Of a stretch of 64,000 nt of DNA, positions 23,434 through 35,350 are shown in pieces; position 1 is the stretch's first letter, and the number at the start of each line of letters is the position of its first letter. The stretch lies in contig JAYGXS010000003.1 in the NCBI GenBank assembly GCA_036362985.1, positions 67,817,522-67,881,521 of the forward strand, read 5' to 3'. The stretch comes from Ligula intestinalis (lineage: Eukaryota; Platyhelminthes; Cestoda; Diphyllobothriidea; Diphyllobothriidae). The position numbers and the translations under genes were made by a program. The notes under the pieces were generated by a model, which saw only the letters and a list, made by a program, of their open reading frames with translations, ran no database searches and was not told the DNA's origin.

Positions 23434-24591
23434 TACGACCTAGAATTCGGGTAACATGCCGACACATTTGAAAGTTTGGTACTTTTTAGCTAATCAATAT
23501 TAAGAAAGGTTGTAATAATGATTATCGCGTGGCCTATTCTCAAGTCTTTTCAGTCACGATAGCACGCTAGCTTTTTAAAGAGCTTCGATTTGAGCGCTAA
23601 CAAAACGTAAGAACTGTCAAAAGTGGCTACTGAAGTTGTATGCATTTTTGTCATCTATTTTGACTGCCTTTATAAATTTAAATATATTTTAGCGAAAACT
23701 TAAACGAAACACTTATTGATTGTACACTTTGAGTAAAAAATTACGCCTTCTTGAAATTTATACTCAAAGAAAATGTTTTGGTTTTAAAAACTGATTCTAA
23801 ATTCAAGGTTTAAAAACTACGCGCTGGGTACATCCTGTTTAAAGAAAATTACGTTTTCACTTACGGTTTGAGAAAGAAGCCATAAATTTCTCATAAAATA
23901 TTGCAACAGCTGTGAAGATGCTGTATACATTATAGGCAGCATTAACAAATTGATTGATTTGGTGTATAATGAGTGTGCACCTCACAATCGTAAAAAGCTG
24001 ATAATGAGACAGTTTATTTTAAATCAAACGATACGCTTTCTCAAAGAATAAATGTAAAGATTGGGTTATTTTTTACCAAACGAGTACAAAAAATAATTTT
24101 TTTCGTTTATGCTTTCTATAAAACATATTTTAATGTATAAAGGCAGTCAAAATCAATGATAGAATGCAGACTAGTTAAGTAGCCACTTTTTACAGTAAAA
24201 ACGTTTTGCTAGCGGTAAGAAAGAAATTAGTTAAAAAGCCGGCATCCTACCGTGACTGAAATGGCTTCACAATAGACTACATGATAATTAGTATTGTAAC
24301 ATTTGCAACCTTTCTCAATGCCGATTAGCAAGAATGTTTTCTATCAAACATATTTTAATATATAAGGGCAGTCAAAATCAATGATAAAATGCAGACTAGT
24401 TAAGTAGCCACTTTTTACAGTAAATACGTTTTGTTTGTGAGAAGAAAGAAACTAGTTAAAAAGCCGGCATCCTACCGTGACTGAAATGGCTTCACAATAG
24501 ACTACATGATAATTAGTATTACAACCTTTCTCAATGCCAATTAGCGAGAAAGTATGAACATGTCGGCATGTTACATGAATTGTAGGCCGTA
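23434..24591. mobile_element. Long-TIR non-autonomous element, copy 1
   Basis: The ends are inverted copies of each other over roughly 250 bp: the left side reads CATGCCGACACATTTG and CACGATAGCACGCTAGC, the right side the complements. The right arm is tandemly duplicated. The AT-rich middle aligns colinearly with copy 2 (for example CTACGGTTTGAG and TGTAGGCAGCATTAA-like blocks). No transposase is seen, so this is a non-autonomous DNA element of unknown superfamily. Confidence 0.75.
24112..24556 (+). repeat. Tandem duplication of the right TIR arm (about 224-bp unit, two copies)
   Basis: Blocks such as GGCAGTCAAAATCAATGAT, AGTTAAGTAGCCACTTTTT and CCGGCATCCTACCGTGACTG occur first near 24142-24260 and again near 24366-24480 at an offset of about 224 bp. 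The two units are nearly identical, which implies a duplication more recent than the divergence between copy 1 and copy 2. Confidence 0.85.
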
Positions 24592-25392
24592 CTGTGCACA
24601 CAAAAACTGTCGTAATAAAATTCTTCTCTGTTATCTTGCCTGGCTTCTATTCCCCACAAAAACTGACGCCATACAATTGCAAAACATAAAAGAACATTAA
24701 TTTTTAAATAATTTCCCTGATTTTGTATTTGCTATATGCACCAACCGTACACGTCACCAACGATACTCGTGCGAAAACCGTTCTTTGTGGATGATAACTT
24801 AAAAACTGCAATCAGTACTTACATTTTTAAAATCTGCTTATACTTTAAGAGAGTTAGTTACATGTGATCGCGATATTAACTAAAAAATTAGGAATTTTTA
24901 AGTCTTTTCAGGACTGACAGACATTTCCGCTTTCTTATTTTCTCCAGCTCTTCCACCGCTATGGTTGCATACTGAAAATTATCGTGTTTAAAATGTCCGG
25001 CCGAAACCAGGCATTTGTTGAATTCGCCAGTCCGGTATCCGCTCATGTCGCCCTCTTGGTGAGTTTTCTAGGTCTCAATGAATCCTTTCGCATTGCGCGA
25101 CTGCCCTGTGTCTTTGTATTTCAAGTGCAGGGTAATGGCTGTCAGTACTAACCTATTCAGGGAGTTGCACGTTTGCCAAAAACACGAAGAATATAACTGC
25201 AGTCTCACACTGCATACAGTTTCGTCATTCACCTTCCAAAAATTACCAGGTTCAACCCTCCCCCAGTTTTTATTTTATAAACAATTTATTGGCAATTGAT
25301 AAAACTGAGCTGCCAGGAGACGGTATCCAACACCTTATCACCATTTAAAGCATAATATCCGCATTCCTTAATACTAGTAGCAGGTGTATTAA

Positions 25393-25860
25393 ATAGCCGG
25401 ATAGCCTAGCCTGATTACTAATAAAAGCGAACATGTGAGTCCCAGGAAGTAATTGAGAAGAAGAAGATGACGCGATCACTAGGACAATATGGTTATTCGC
25501 CTGGCGTTTCGAAATCCGTTTGATTCATCATCAGAGACATGCTCATAGACCACCACATCATTTTATGCCAACACCACAAGGCCAGATGGACATTGCTGAC
25601 ACAATGAATCAGCGCACAAGCAAAGGCATTTATCGATTTTTTCTGTACATTCAAATTTTAAGCAGAACCCTGTGCATACACAAACTGTTTCTGCAACTCT
25701 TCTGTGCGTATGTCTCTGATGATGAATCCGCGCGGGGTTTCGAAACGTCAGGCGAATAAACATAGTGTCCCAGCGATCGAGTCATCTTCTACCTCTCAGT
25801 AGCCTGATTACTGCTGATGGCCGATAGTCATAGGTTTAAATCGGGATTTGTAAGGTAAGG
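25393..25860 (+). repeat. tRNA-like SINE split by an insertion
   Basis: The left half (TAGCCGGATAGCCTAGCC) lies before 25420. The right half (GCTGATGGCCGATAGTCAT, GGTTTAAATCGGGATTTG) lies after 25812. The halves meet at the 13-bp duplication that bounds the inverted-repeat insertion. Confidence 0.6.
25407..25812. mobile_element. 380-bp long-inverted-repeat insertion with 13-bp target duplication
   Basis: TAGCCTGATTACT occurs at 25407-25419 and again at 25800-25812. Between them, arms 25463-25545 and 25702-25789 are inverted copies (GTTTCGAAAC, ATTCATCATCAGAGACAT, TTATTCGCCTG). The outer sequences join into one tRNA-like SINE. The ORF at 25520-25759 spans the loop and is not supported. Confidence 0.82.
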
Positions 25861-26024
25861 GTCACCAAAAGGTGCCTGCCAGCTATAATGGAGCATATTT
25901 TCTCTTTTAGTTATCGAATAATTGAATGCGCAATGGAAATTATTATCGCCAATCTCGGATAAGTCCACTGCTTACTAGCTATCTCAGAATTAATCATTGA
26001 TATTTTTTGTAATTCTGATTGCAG

Positions 26025-26204
26025 CAAATGGATGGCACGCTGTTGTGCACAACTCAGGCAAAACTCAAAGTCGAATTCTCGAGACAAACTTCATTGGAAC
26101 TGCGACAGGATGATAATACCAGCCGTGACTTTATTGCCCAACCACTCAGTGCTCAAGAACAGGCTGAAATTGCCTCAACCGCTTTGCTAGTTCAGTCAGT
26201 CTGA
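26025..26204 (+). CDS. PTBP: PTB-family protein, RRM2 end exon with in-frame stop
   Basis: After gattgcag the frame reads QMDGTLLCTTQAKLKVEFSR and then QTSLELRQDDNTSRDF. This corresponds to PTB's LDGQNIYNACCTLRIDFSK and LTSLNVKYNNDKSRDY, the last strand of RRM2 and its exit. It then continues IAQPLSAQEQAEIASTALLV to a TGA at 26202-26204. PTB proteins normally carry two further RRMs. Either the last bases use a donor such as TTCA|GTCAGT just before the stop, or this is a shortened form or decayed copy. No RRM3 or RRM4 exon was recognised downstream. Confidence 0.7.
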   Translation, partial: QMDGTLLCTTQAKLKVEFSRQTSLELRQDDNTSRDFIAQPLSAQEQAEIASTALLVQSV

Positions 26205-28648
26205 CAACTCTGCCGCTGCTTTATTATTCATACGTTCCGAAGAAAATATTTTTGTAAGAAACATGTCTTCCTTTCTGTACTGCCCTAGTTACTGACTGCG
26301 CTCAATGTTGACGTAACTTATTGCGCTTCACGGGCCACTTGTTTATTTCAAATGATCCTAAAGCAGGCACGAGTAAGGAGAAATTGTTAAGCATTCTTCC
26401 TTTCATCCTGACGTAGTAAAATTCTGTATGTTTCAGTTTATCCGATGGCAATAGATGCTGCGTTTGAATACCATATTGGAAGCATGACAATTCCATGGAC
26501 CAAACAGTTGCCATTCAGTAGCATTATTATCACGTTCAATAAGTGCTAAGACCAAGGACTAATAGCATACATTTCCTGTCACGGTAGGCCTGGTTAAAGC
26601 GTTGAGTAAGACTTACGACGTTTCCTGATTATACGTAACTACTAGATACTTTCATGTTATAGATACTTTAACTTTTCATCCAAGCGAACTTTTTTCCATT
26701 CGGGCTTTCAAGTGTAAATGTCACCTTATCCAAAGACATAAAAATGGGACATAAATGGTGCACTTTCGATCTTAGAGCTTTTTGATACAAACTTTGGAAA
26801 TTTGTTAAAATTTGCTCAATGGGACTACTTTTGTAAAACTGTTTATTTATCTTGAACTTAACATGCTAAAGTGCGTTGTATGAACCATTATCACACATAA
26901 ATTTTGCTGAATACCCACAAGTTTAGCAGGCAGGCACTGCAAAGCTGAGAGACTGATCCAACAAATATATCAGTGACCAGTCCTGTCCACCAGTCAATCC
27001 TACATTATTGGGGTAGAAAACTTAGTTAAAATTGTTGTTATTAGTGTCCTCAAATGTACCAAGACCCTGACAATGCAATTGGATGAAGTTGTCCCATTTT
27101 CTGACCTCAGTGACGTCCTCATGCCCTTTAACAGCCGCACTAAAAACCAACTGTGAGTGGGTTTTGTGATTACAAGAAGTCTTCAGAAGCGGATCATCAA
27201 ATCTTTGGATTAACGAGTGTGGCTTCGGTACTTGTATTAACATACATGAGGAAACCACAGACCAAGGTATAGTTACATCAGTGGAATTGGTATCAGCCAG
27301 TATTATGTGTAGGTTGTTTTCCAATACACGCACAACTGTTGGTAGTACGGCACTCAGTGATCTATTTACAGAGCATGCTCGTCTCTTTGTGCTTTGAAAC
27401 TCAGTCTAGAGCCCTCGCAGGTAGTCGCGTACAATTTTTGTACCATACAATGGCGTGGAACCCAAAAAGACCAGGGAGACCGTAATGGCTATTTCTGGCG
27501 TATTAGCTTTCATCAGCTGGCCCTACTCAACCCCAAGTGTCTTTGTCAGTTCCACATCATCCCATACAAAACTACATTCGTTAGGCATTGGCCTAAGTTC
27601 GGGGCTCTACTCGACAATGCCATATTTATGACGGACACCGCTGAATGCTTAGGGCCTTATAAACTCCGTTGAATCTTATCAGGCTTCCCAGTTGGCTTAT
27701 TCTACCTTTCCATAAGAACAGTGTTGATCTAAAGAACGTTAAAGAAGACCACACACACACAGGAACACAAAAAAAACAGTTTAAAAATGCACACTTTAAT
27801 CCTACAGGCTACATCAGTTGGTGAAGAGACGGAGGACTTAAACGGCCGACAATAAGGCCAAGCTGATATACTTCCGCCAAATCTTTGAGATGAACGAGGG
27901 AGCGAGGGACCAGATAAGATATTCAAAACTCAAGTGGAGAGGTCACATTTCGACGGGACTTCGTTGTCAAAAAAAGGTTTCTGAAGTCAGCTCGCAATTG
28001 CAATTTTGTTTTAAATAATGGTAGATTTTTCTCAATTTAAATAGAAACGACCTCACGAAGAGAACTCAGACGCAGTCTACATGATCGATTTCGGGGCTAT
28101 TGACAGAAATTGTGACATACAGTGTCAGAAAGATCCAATAGGCAGATTATAAAAACGCTACATGGCCACAGCCCTTTCAGAACCAGGCTAGATGAAGACA
28201 TTACGTCTTCAATAAAAGAATACAAAGAAGAATGTAAATTTGCGAACCAAAGTCCTTTCGCAGAATTCCGATCACAGAGTAATTTTTAAACAAACTATTT
28301 CTCATAGAGCATACCACACACTTTCTTATCATTATTTCACGAATGTTGGATGCTGACTAGGTGGGATCTCTCGTCCGTTCTGATGGTGCTCGCTGACGCT
28401 CAACTCTGTGCCAGGCTCCATGCTGAGAGCAATGGTTCTGACTCTGCAGCCCGCAATCGGTTAATTCTTCAGCCGACAGCGAGCAACCGTTTGCCGACGC
28501 ATGTTTACTTGGTGCAGAATACCGGATCCATAACACTGAGGGGAGACTTATCACAGTATGCATTTGTGTCAACCTTTCCTGTCCCGAACGTCAATCATTC
28601 GACGAGCTGCTGTGTTCCTTTTCCTGAAAAACACTAGAATAAATGGTA
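26205..28648. other. No gene recognised downstream of the PTB exon
   Basis: ORFs at 27022-27333 (-), 27394-27672 (+) and 28350-28637 (+) have no recognisable domain. RRM3 motifs were looked for and not seen. Confidence 0.5.
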
Positions 28649-29214
28649 AAAGAAGCTTATGTAGGCCCACTCATATACCCCTAGTGACAGCATTTTGTAC
28701 TGCGAAAACGGTTGTAATAGAGTTTTTATGGGTGTGTAAATAGGATAGATGGAGAAGAAAATTTCCAGAAGTAAGTGGAAAGTGAATAAATGGCGTCAAA
28801 GTTTCTTCCCGCGGCCGCTGGGAGTAAGTTGTTCCGTATGTCAATTGAAGGCGTGCGCAGCGCTTCGCGCCGCGGACTTTACTAATCTAATTCCAGAACA
28901 GTAAGTTGGACCTCAGGTAAGTTGAATTAGACGACCTTCTTACTACCATTTCAATATTTTGGGAGATTCAATGAACCTGCCATTTGATAATCGTTTTTTT
29001 TGTAATAAGTTAAATTATAATACAGATTAGGAAAATCTGTAGATTTATATCAAAAACCCTTCTAAATACAGTGAAAGAAAAATGTAAATAACAGTTTTAA
29101 AGTATATTCCATTGCGTGTCCTAATTCGCCACCCATAAAACCCTATAACCACCGTTATCTTGGGAAAACATGCAGAGATTATGGGTTAATGTGTGGGCCT
29201 ACATAAGCTATTGT
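28649..29214. mobile_element. TIR element family, copy 2 (about 565 bp)
   Basis: The left GAAGCTTATGTAGGCCCAC and right GTGGGCCTACATAAGCTA-like ends form a TIR of about 100 bp, including AACGGTTGTAATAGAG and its counterpart. The central palindrome is GCGCAGCGCTTCGCGCCGCG. It aligns with copy 1 throughout. It is non-autonomous, with unknown superfamily. Confidence 0.82.
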
Positions 29215-29313
29215 TACCGAATGAATGATCAGGAGTTTTTGTCCCTGTCAGCTCGATCCTCTTCTGCCTATTCCTTTTTACCTTGTCTGTAAAATGGCAA
29301 TAACGAAATGAAT

Positions 29314-29670
29314 CTATGGATGTTGGAAACAACTACAAACGTCCACTGCGATCGTCCAAAGAGTTACTTCATGTACCCGTGATGAAGTGATAGGAGATCT
29401 TTTTTCACCCAGAAAGCTTATGCGCCTGTTTATGCTGCAATTAGGATTGCTAGGGTTGAGGCATGTGTAGGAATTTATGACTCCTGCCAAGAAGTCGGAA
29501 GACTTCCTGCGCGGTTCTGGTATAGAATCTGGACATGATGTCAATTGCAAATAATACCTGATCCCTTACTTTAATACTCGGCTATGCCGATGCATTTCTT
29601 AAATCCTATGTACCAAAAGGGAGTTCAAAGGCGTTTGCCTATATTTCCTTTAATAAATTTGACTTTGACT
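29314..29670 (+). repeat. Possible non-LTR retrotransposon 3' tail
   Basis: The + strand ends in AATAAA-like sequence and a short TTTGAC/TTGACT satellite (29648-29672), as in LINE 3' tails. A weak frame precedes it (MLQLGLLGLRHV). The family is not recognised. Confidence 0.3.
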
Positions 29671-29679
29671 TGACTAGAC

Positions 29680-32600
29680 CCGCTCCATCATTGATTCGAA
29701 CTAAACGGTACACGAAATGGAGAAAAGCTAGTTAATTTTTCATCAACCGCAGTCATCTGCTAGAAAAATTGCGATTTTACATAATCAACTGGAACCTGAA
29801 TTAATAGCTAGCTGAGTCTAGTTAAGAATGACTCAGTATCTGGCTTAAGTAATTTGTTATCATAATGCTTCTGTTCAGCGTCATTTCTTTAGACAAACCT
29901 AAGGACGTTATAGTCGTGAAAATGAGGGCCATATTTTGGTTCCCTTTTGTCAAAGTTAAATGTTTATTTCAAAGTGATTCAAAATAAATCACTTGAGTGA
30001 CAAAAAAGACCTCCGGAAGTTTTAAATACCGGAAGTAGCTGTGATATAGTTTGTCCCAGTTGGCTTCTGAACTGCTTGTTCCTAATATTATCCCAAAAAT
30101 ATACAAAAATTACTATGCTATGGACGGTCCTTGAATTGGGTAGAAAAAAAATGCATCTTCATGGACTGAACTAATTTACTCAAAAAAATAAGACTTCAAG
30201 GGCTTCATTGACTCTTGCAAATATATTCCTGCAAACAAATTCGTAGTTGTATATTTTAAGCATATATTTGCGCACATCCGCTTGCTACTAAGGATGTGAT
30301 AAGCGAAATTAATATCTACAGCGTAAGCGGGATTCAGCGATATCCCCAGTAACCGTACTATCCTGTGTTACATATATATTGTTCCATTCCGACTACCTCC
30401 AATCTCTGAATAAGAACTATTTGCAGCATAATGATAATGCCCAAAATGATTATTTTTTAAATATATTGGGCCGACAAAATACATTAAACTAAAATGAGGA
30501 CAACCAAAGCCCCATCTTTGTGTATATTCCGCCTTTCTATATAATTCTGCTTACTTGAGGAGTCAACAGGTTGTATCCTGGATAAACTACTCTACTATAT
30601 TAGATTGCAAGTAGCAGTTGGCGCTCGTTAGTCAGTCTCACTTTAAATGACCGACATGCTTTCAAAAAACTTTGATATTCTGAGTGCGTAATAACAATAT
30701 ACATTTTGTACGAAACGGGCAAAAGCGAAATCCTCAGAGAATTTGGTGTCTTTGAGCTCTTCCGGACGCAAGTTGGAATTTAACAAATGCGTCGTCCAAT
30801 TAATAATTGTGTATTCTTGCGTAAGTATGCCATTATAACCTGGTTTACACCAGCAACTTGTTTTTGTTGTCGGACGTCGCCTCCATCTCCTCTTTTTTGA
30901 AAATATAAAAAAAGTATAAATAGGAAAGCAAGCATCTCAAATAATTTATTTTCAAGAAAAACGTGCTTTGGGAAACTTTATTCAATCAATGTGCTTCTAC
31001 CTCTTTAGACTGCTTTTGTGTGCCATTCAACTAGAAGGCAACGCAAAAATCTGAACTTTTACCAATTGGTGATCATAGTGTTTACTAAACGCCTTGGGTG
31101 AAATCAGGCACTAGTTTTTATCTCTACATTTGTATGAAACATATGAATTATTAAATATGATATGAGTTTTACTGGCCTCTTTACTTTTCCCCTGCTACTT
31201 ACTTTTTTCGTAATTAAAAAGCATATCACCAATTCGAGACCAAAAACGAAAGCTTTGCAGTATGCATCCTTGCGGGGGGGGCTTGTGGTGCATTAATAAA
31301 AAGAAAATTTTTATGGAAAACTACGAAAAATTAAAATTCATTTATCAATTTGCATGCATTGAATGCAAACTCCTGCCGCGCTCATTAGCTTTCGGACAGT
31401 CTTTTTCGTTCCTTTTTCGTATTCTGTGTGTATATGCACAGTCACATAATATGAATTCCAGCCCATTTTAGTGTCAGGAGTGCTATCGGCGCATGATGGC
31501 CCATGTCAACGTGAGATAGGAAGGACAGCTGCCCCAAGTCATAATGCCTTACAAGAAAAATTTAGACGATTGTCTGCCTGTTTGTGACGATGGACTTCCT
31601 GTGGGCCTAAAGATCTCCGACTGACTCACGGAACACCCCACGATAAATACGTCAGGCACCAAAATAAGTTGTTTTTAGCCACATCAGATTTTCTTAGTTT
31701 GCCACTTCAGTTTTCCATGAACCTTGCTGCATGTCTGACTCGTTTTATTCACCAAATAAAGTTGTCTTCTGAATTCTATGATCTCTTTCAGTACTGTGCT
31801 ATCGTTACCAAAATATTATATTAGTAGTTGCCAGCGCCTACTGCAGCCTCAATTATTAAAATTAACATTTCCATCACATTCAGTCTGATTAATAATTTAT
31901 TATTCTACTTCTAGATGCTCAAAACTCTGCCCTGTATAGCGAAAAATACAACGAATTATTTAATATTACTGTAAATATCGATAAACAGTTAAGCTCTGAA
32001 TTCGTAATCATGTGCTGGTTTTGTGCAATCAGATTGTGAGGCATATGTGGCGTGTTATAAGCTACTAAGATCCCACTTCACAGTCGAGAATGTGATCGAA
32101 TATAATCAAGGAACCCATGCGGATAACTGACTTATGCAACCTTGTGTCAATGGCTGACACTCTTCGTTAAAATCAGTTTACCTGGTATACAGTAGATTTC
32201 ATATCTGATGGAATGCAAAGATCAAACGTTAAGTAGGGAATTTTACGCACATTTAACATAATTAATTTTGTTCACTGACTTAATTCAAGGCTCAAAGTGC
32301 TGTTAACTAAAGGAGAGTTCAGTTCAGCTCCATATACTAGGGGCTAATGGGGGCGGAACAGGATCAAATCCAATTTTCGTTGATCTTCAAGGACTATTCT
32401 ATGTTATTAAACACTGAAGGAATTAAATTTCTTCGCTGTGTATGTTGTACTATAAAAGAACGTCAATAAAAACCAGAAACCTTTGAATTATTTATTTTCA
32501 GGGCACGGACAATTTTAGTTTTTGTTCAGGAAATTCCGTTAAGTGCAATTATTAGATGCTGTATTATTGTCGGGAAAAGAAGAAAAAATAAAATTTAAAA

Positions 32601-33414
32601 AATTCAGTTATAATACACTGCACGTAATATGGAAGCATACGTATCCGAAAATTTTACCAAACGATTATTTCCAACACAATTCTACTTGTGTTGCTTTATT
32701 CACTCTTTATTTTGCATAAAAAGGCTTCCTCCACATTTACAACTTAATTTTACCTATTACGTCCCATTTTCACTTTTTTCGGAATATTCCGTTTTGCTTA
32801 TAAAGCTGATATTTAAAGACACCGCAATATTACCTGATAAATCGCAATATGCCCTATTTTGAAAAAAAATCATTATTTTATTGCCGTAAGACATTGGGGC
32901 CCGATTTTGGGCTGCGTTTGCATAACAGGAAGTTTCTTATAAAAATCATTCGATTTACTGAGTTAGCCACCATCTGTACTGTTCAATGTGGGAATGAACC
33001 CGGAAGATACATTTTTCACGAATTCACACATTTCACGTATTCTTTCTTTGAAAAAATAAAATTGACCAGATTAACTTAAGAAAATTACCCACGTTTAGGG
33101 TTTTGTTTTTTATTCACGAGAAAAGTCCAGGTTGGATTTAAGCCACTTGGTCATTGGAACCAAATATAAACGGATTGGCGCCTCATTAAACATAAAATTG
33201 CCAAAATGATCTGTCACAAAGGGGTGAGGATGAAGAATCTCCTTCGGTCCCACCGTGGTCAGCCATATTTGATGTCAGCAAACACGGAAGCACATGGATC
33301 CATCCCTTCAGCCCAAATATATATGCACTTATCAAGCTATTCGTTATTACGGTATGGGTTCAAGTTGCCTACGCTTCATGTTAGGACGGCCAAGTCATAA
33401 CTCGCGCCATCCTG
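29680..33414. other. AT-rich, feature-poor stretch
   Basis: No coding or repeat signal that I can support. Short AT-rich ORFs at 32629-33079 are not convincing. Confidence 0.55.
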
Positions 33415-33925
33415 AGGACACGAGAATAAAGAACTCGAACAGACAACCGGTGTATGCAGAGCAGGCAAAGAGAGTGACCTTCCAGTGACGACACGCGAAC
33501 ACGAAAGAACAATCGCGGCCGAAGTCTGCCATCCGTGAGGTCATGCCTGGTCAGGGGCAAAGCGCGCACGCCAATCGTCACGATGAGGACACAATGGCTG
33601 ACGCACGATGGCTCCTCGCATGGGCCACTAACGGAGGAGCCAATAAGGAACAAAAGCTGCTGGTCCTTAAAAACGACGCCGTGGACAGGAGGCGCAATCT
33701 GGGCTGGAGACGCTGCCGACGACCCGAGACTCTATTGCCTTAGACGAGAGACTGCTGCCGAGACGAGATCGACTGCAGAAAACAAGCCGCTGGACACACT
33801 GGAAACAGAACTGATGTACTAGTACAATCAACAGTAAAGTACTAACCTGTTATCTTGAACTGCCTACTCTTCATAACACGTAATTGGGGAACATAACCGG
33901 TTTTGACACAGGAACACACTCGGTC
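33415..33925 (+). repeat. LTR-like dispersed repeat, copy A
   Basis: Aligns with 38795-39285 at roughly 70 percent. Shared blocks are GCTGCCGACGACCCGAGACT, GACAGTAAAGTACTA-like, GGGGAACATAACCGG and TTGACACAGGAACACAC. No coding sequence is recognised; the ORFs in it are by-products of its higher GC content. The terminal motifs are compatible with a solo LTR, but a clear TG...CA boundary was not found. Confidence 0.6.
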
Positions 33926-35199
33926 ATAACACTTCAGTTAAAACATTATTTTTCTTAAGTGAACAGACCTTCTGGATGGCTGGGCCTATACTACTTTACT
34001 CTTGCCTTTGTGCGGAAATTGATCAGTTCATACACATGGCAAACTACGACCGGTATCATTTTCAAATGTATCGGGAACAGAGTTAAATATTCATAGATTA
34101 AATAATCTGAAACAGTTGTCTCAGATGACCAAGGAAAAACTATCAGGTATTGTTGTACAACAATCAAGGCTTTACAAACAATGCGTGGTAACTGGAAGCG
34201 TAACAGCTTCCGGTCATTATTTTGAGATCTTAACCTACGTCAACACGTTACGCGCCAGTAAATGTACATAAATCTTGTTTTTGTCCGCCGAGCGAATGCT
34301 GCAAATTGATTAGTAAAAAAAGGTCGGCAGAGTCAATGCCTTATGTAACTACCAAGTAAAGGTCGTCAGGATACTGGTGTTTAGACCTTTTACCTTCCAG
34401 CGTGCCGATTAAATGAGCCAAATTCTAACCGATCATGTATTACTTATGCGGAGAACAATAGTTATCCTACAACAGCCATATTTATCTACTGTCTTTGTTC
34501 AAGAAAATCTGCAAAGCGCAAATAAATATAAACTTTGTGAACAACACTACTTTGCCAAAGTTCTTCAGAGTTCATTGGCGTCTGGACAGCATGGAGTAGG
34601 GATTCGAATAATACGTGAACGCACGAACAGTGCCCTCACTAATCTCTTCCCCTTGCTCTCTTCTCAAACGAAAAACCACAAGAAGACATATTTCTCGTCG
34701 GACTATTGACTCTTTCGTGCATTTATGACCTCCGGTTACCATCTTTGTTAAGTTATCTGGCGGCCGCTCAGTGTCCAGTTGACACAGCGTCAAGAGAAAG
34801 TGTTAAGGATTATATTTCAGTTTTATTCACTTCGGACATTGCTCTCCCGTTACAAGCATTTACCTCTTGAGGACATTTTTGTGTGCCTGATTTCCTCAAG
34901 TGTTCCTGATAACATCGAAAGATATTCAGCTGTGTGAAGGTTAATATGGCTTTCAAATGTTGTTGTTAGGTTGTAAAATGCCGTTTGCCTACAATCCGCA
35001 GAGATGGATGTGCAGAGGAAAAAAATACGCAAAGAACAACTCAACAGCAAAAGTAACAAGTTGCATGGCATTTTGGCATATCCAACAATAGAGTATCGCC
35101 AAAATAAAGCAGTCACTTTAATGGGGTAGGTAAATGTAAAATCAACGTTAAAGTTGCAGAGGAAATTTAAAGCATTTTTCCCCAATATAAATTTGAAGC
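33926..35199. other. No gene recognised between LTR-like repeat A and the PLE arm
   Basis: The ORFs 34413-34709 (+) and 34850-35302 (-) carry no recognised domain. The latter overlaps the inverted arm. Confidence 0.5.
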
Positions 35200-35345
35200 A
35201 AGCCAAAATAGCAGAATTTATTTGCGCGAATAAATTTCGAGAGCGCTTATCAACTGCGTCCGCTCCGTGCATTAATAACGAAACATTTAGCGAACACATC
35301 ATTTGGAATTTTCACAAAATTGATATAAGCAAGGTTGTGTTAACG
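35200..35345 (+). repeat. Inverted arm flanking the plus-strand PLE (left)
   Basis: Reverse complement of about 36240-36390. Shared blocks include GAGCGCTTATCAACTGCGTC, CATTAATAACGAAACATTTA and GAACACATCATTT. It lies directly before the truncated RT frame, the same position as the arm of the minus-strand PLE, but the two arm families do not resemble each other. Confidence 0.8.
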
Positions 35346-35350
35346 TTCAA

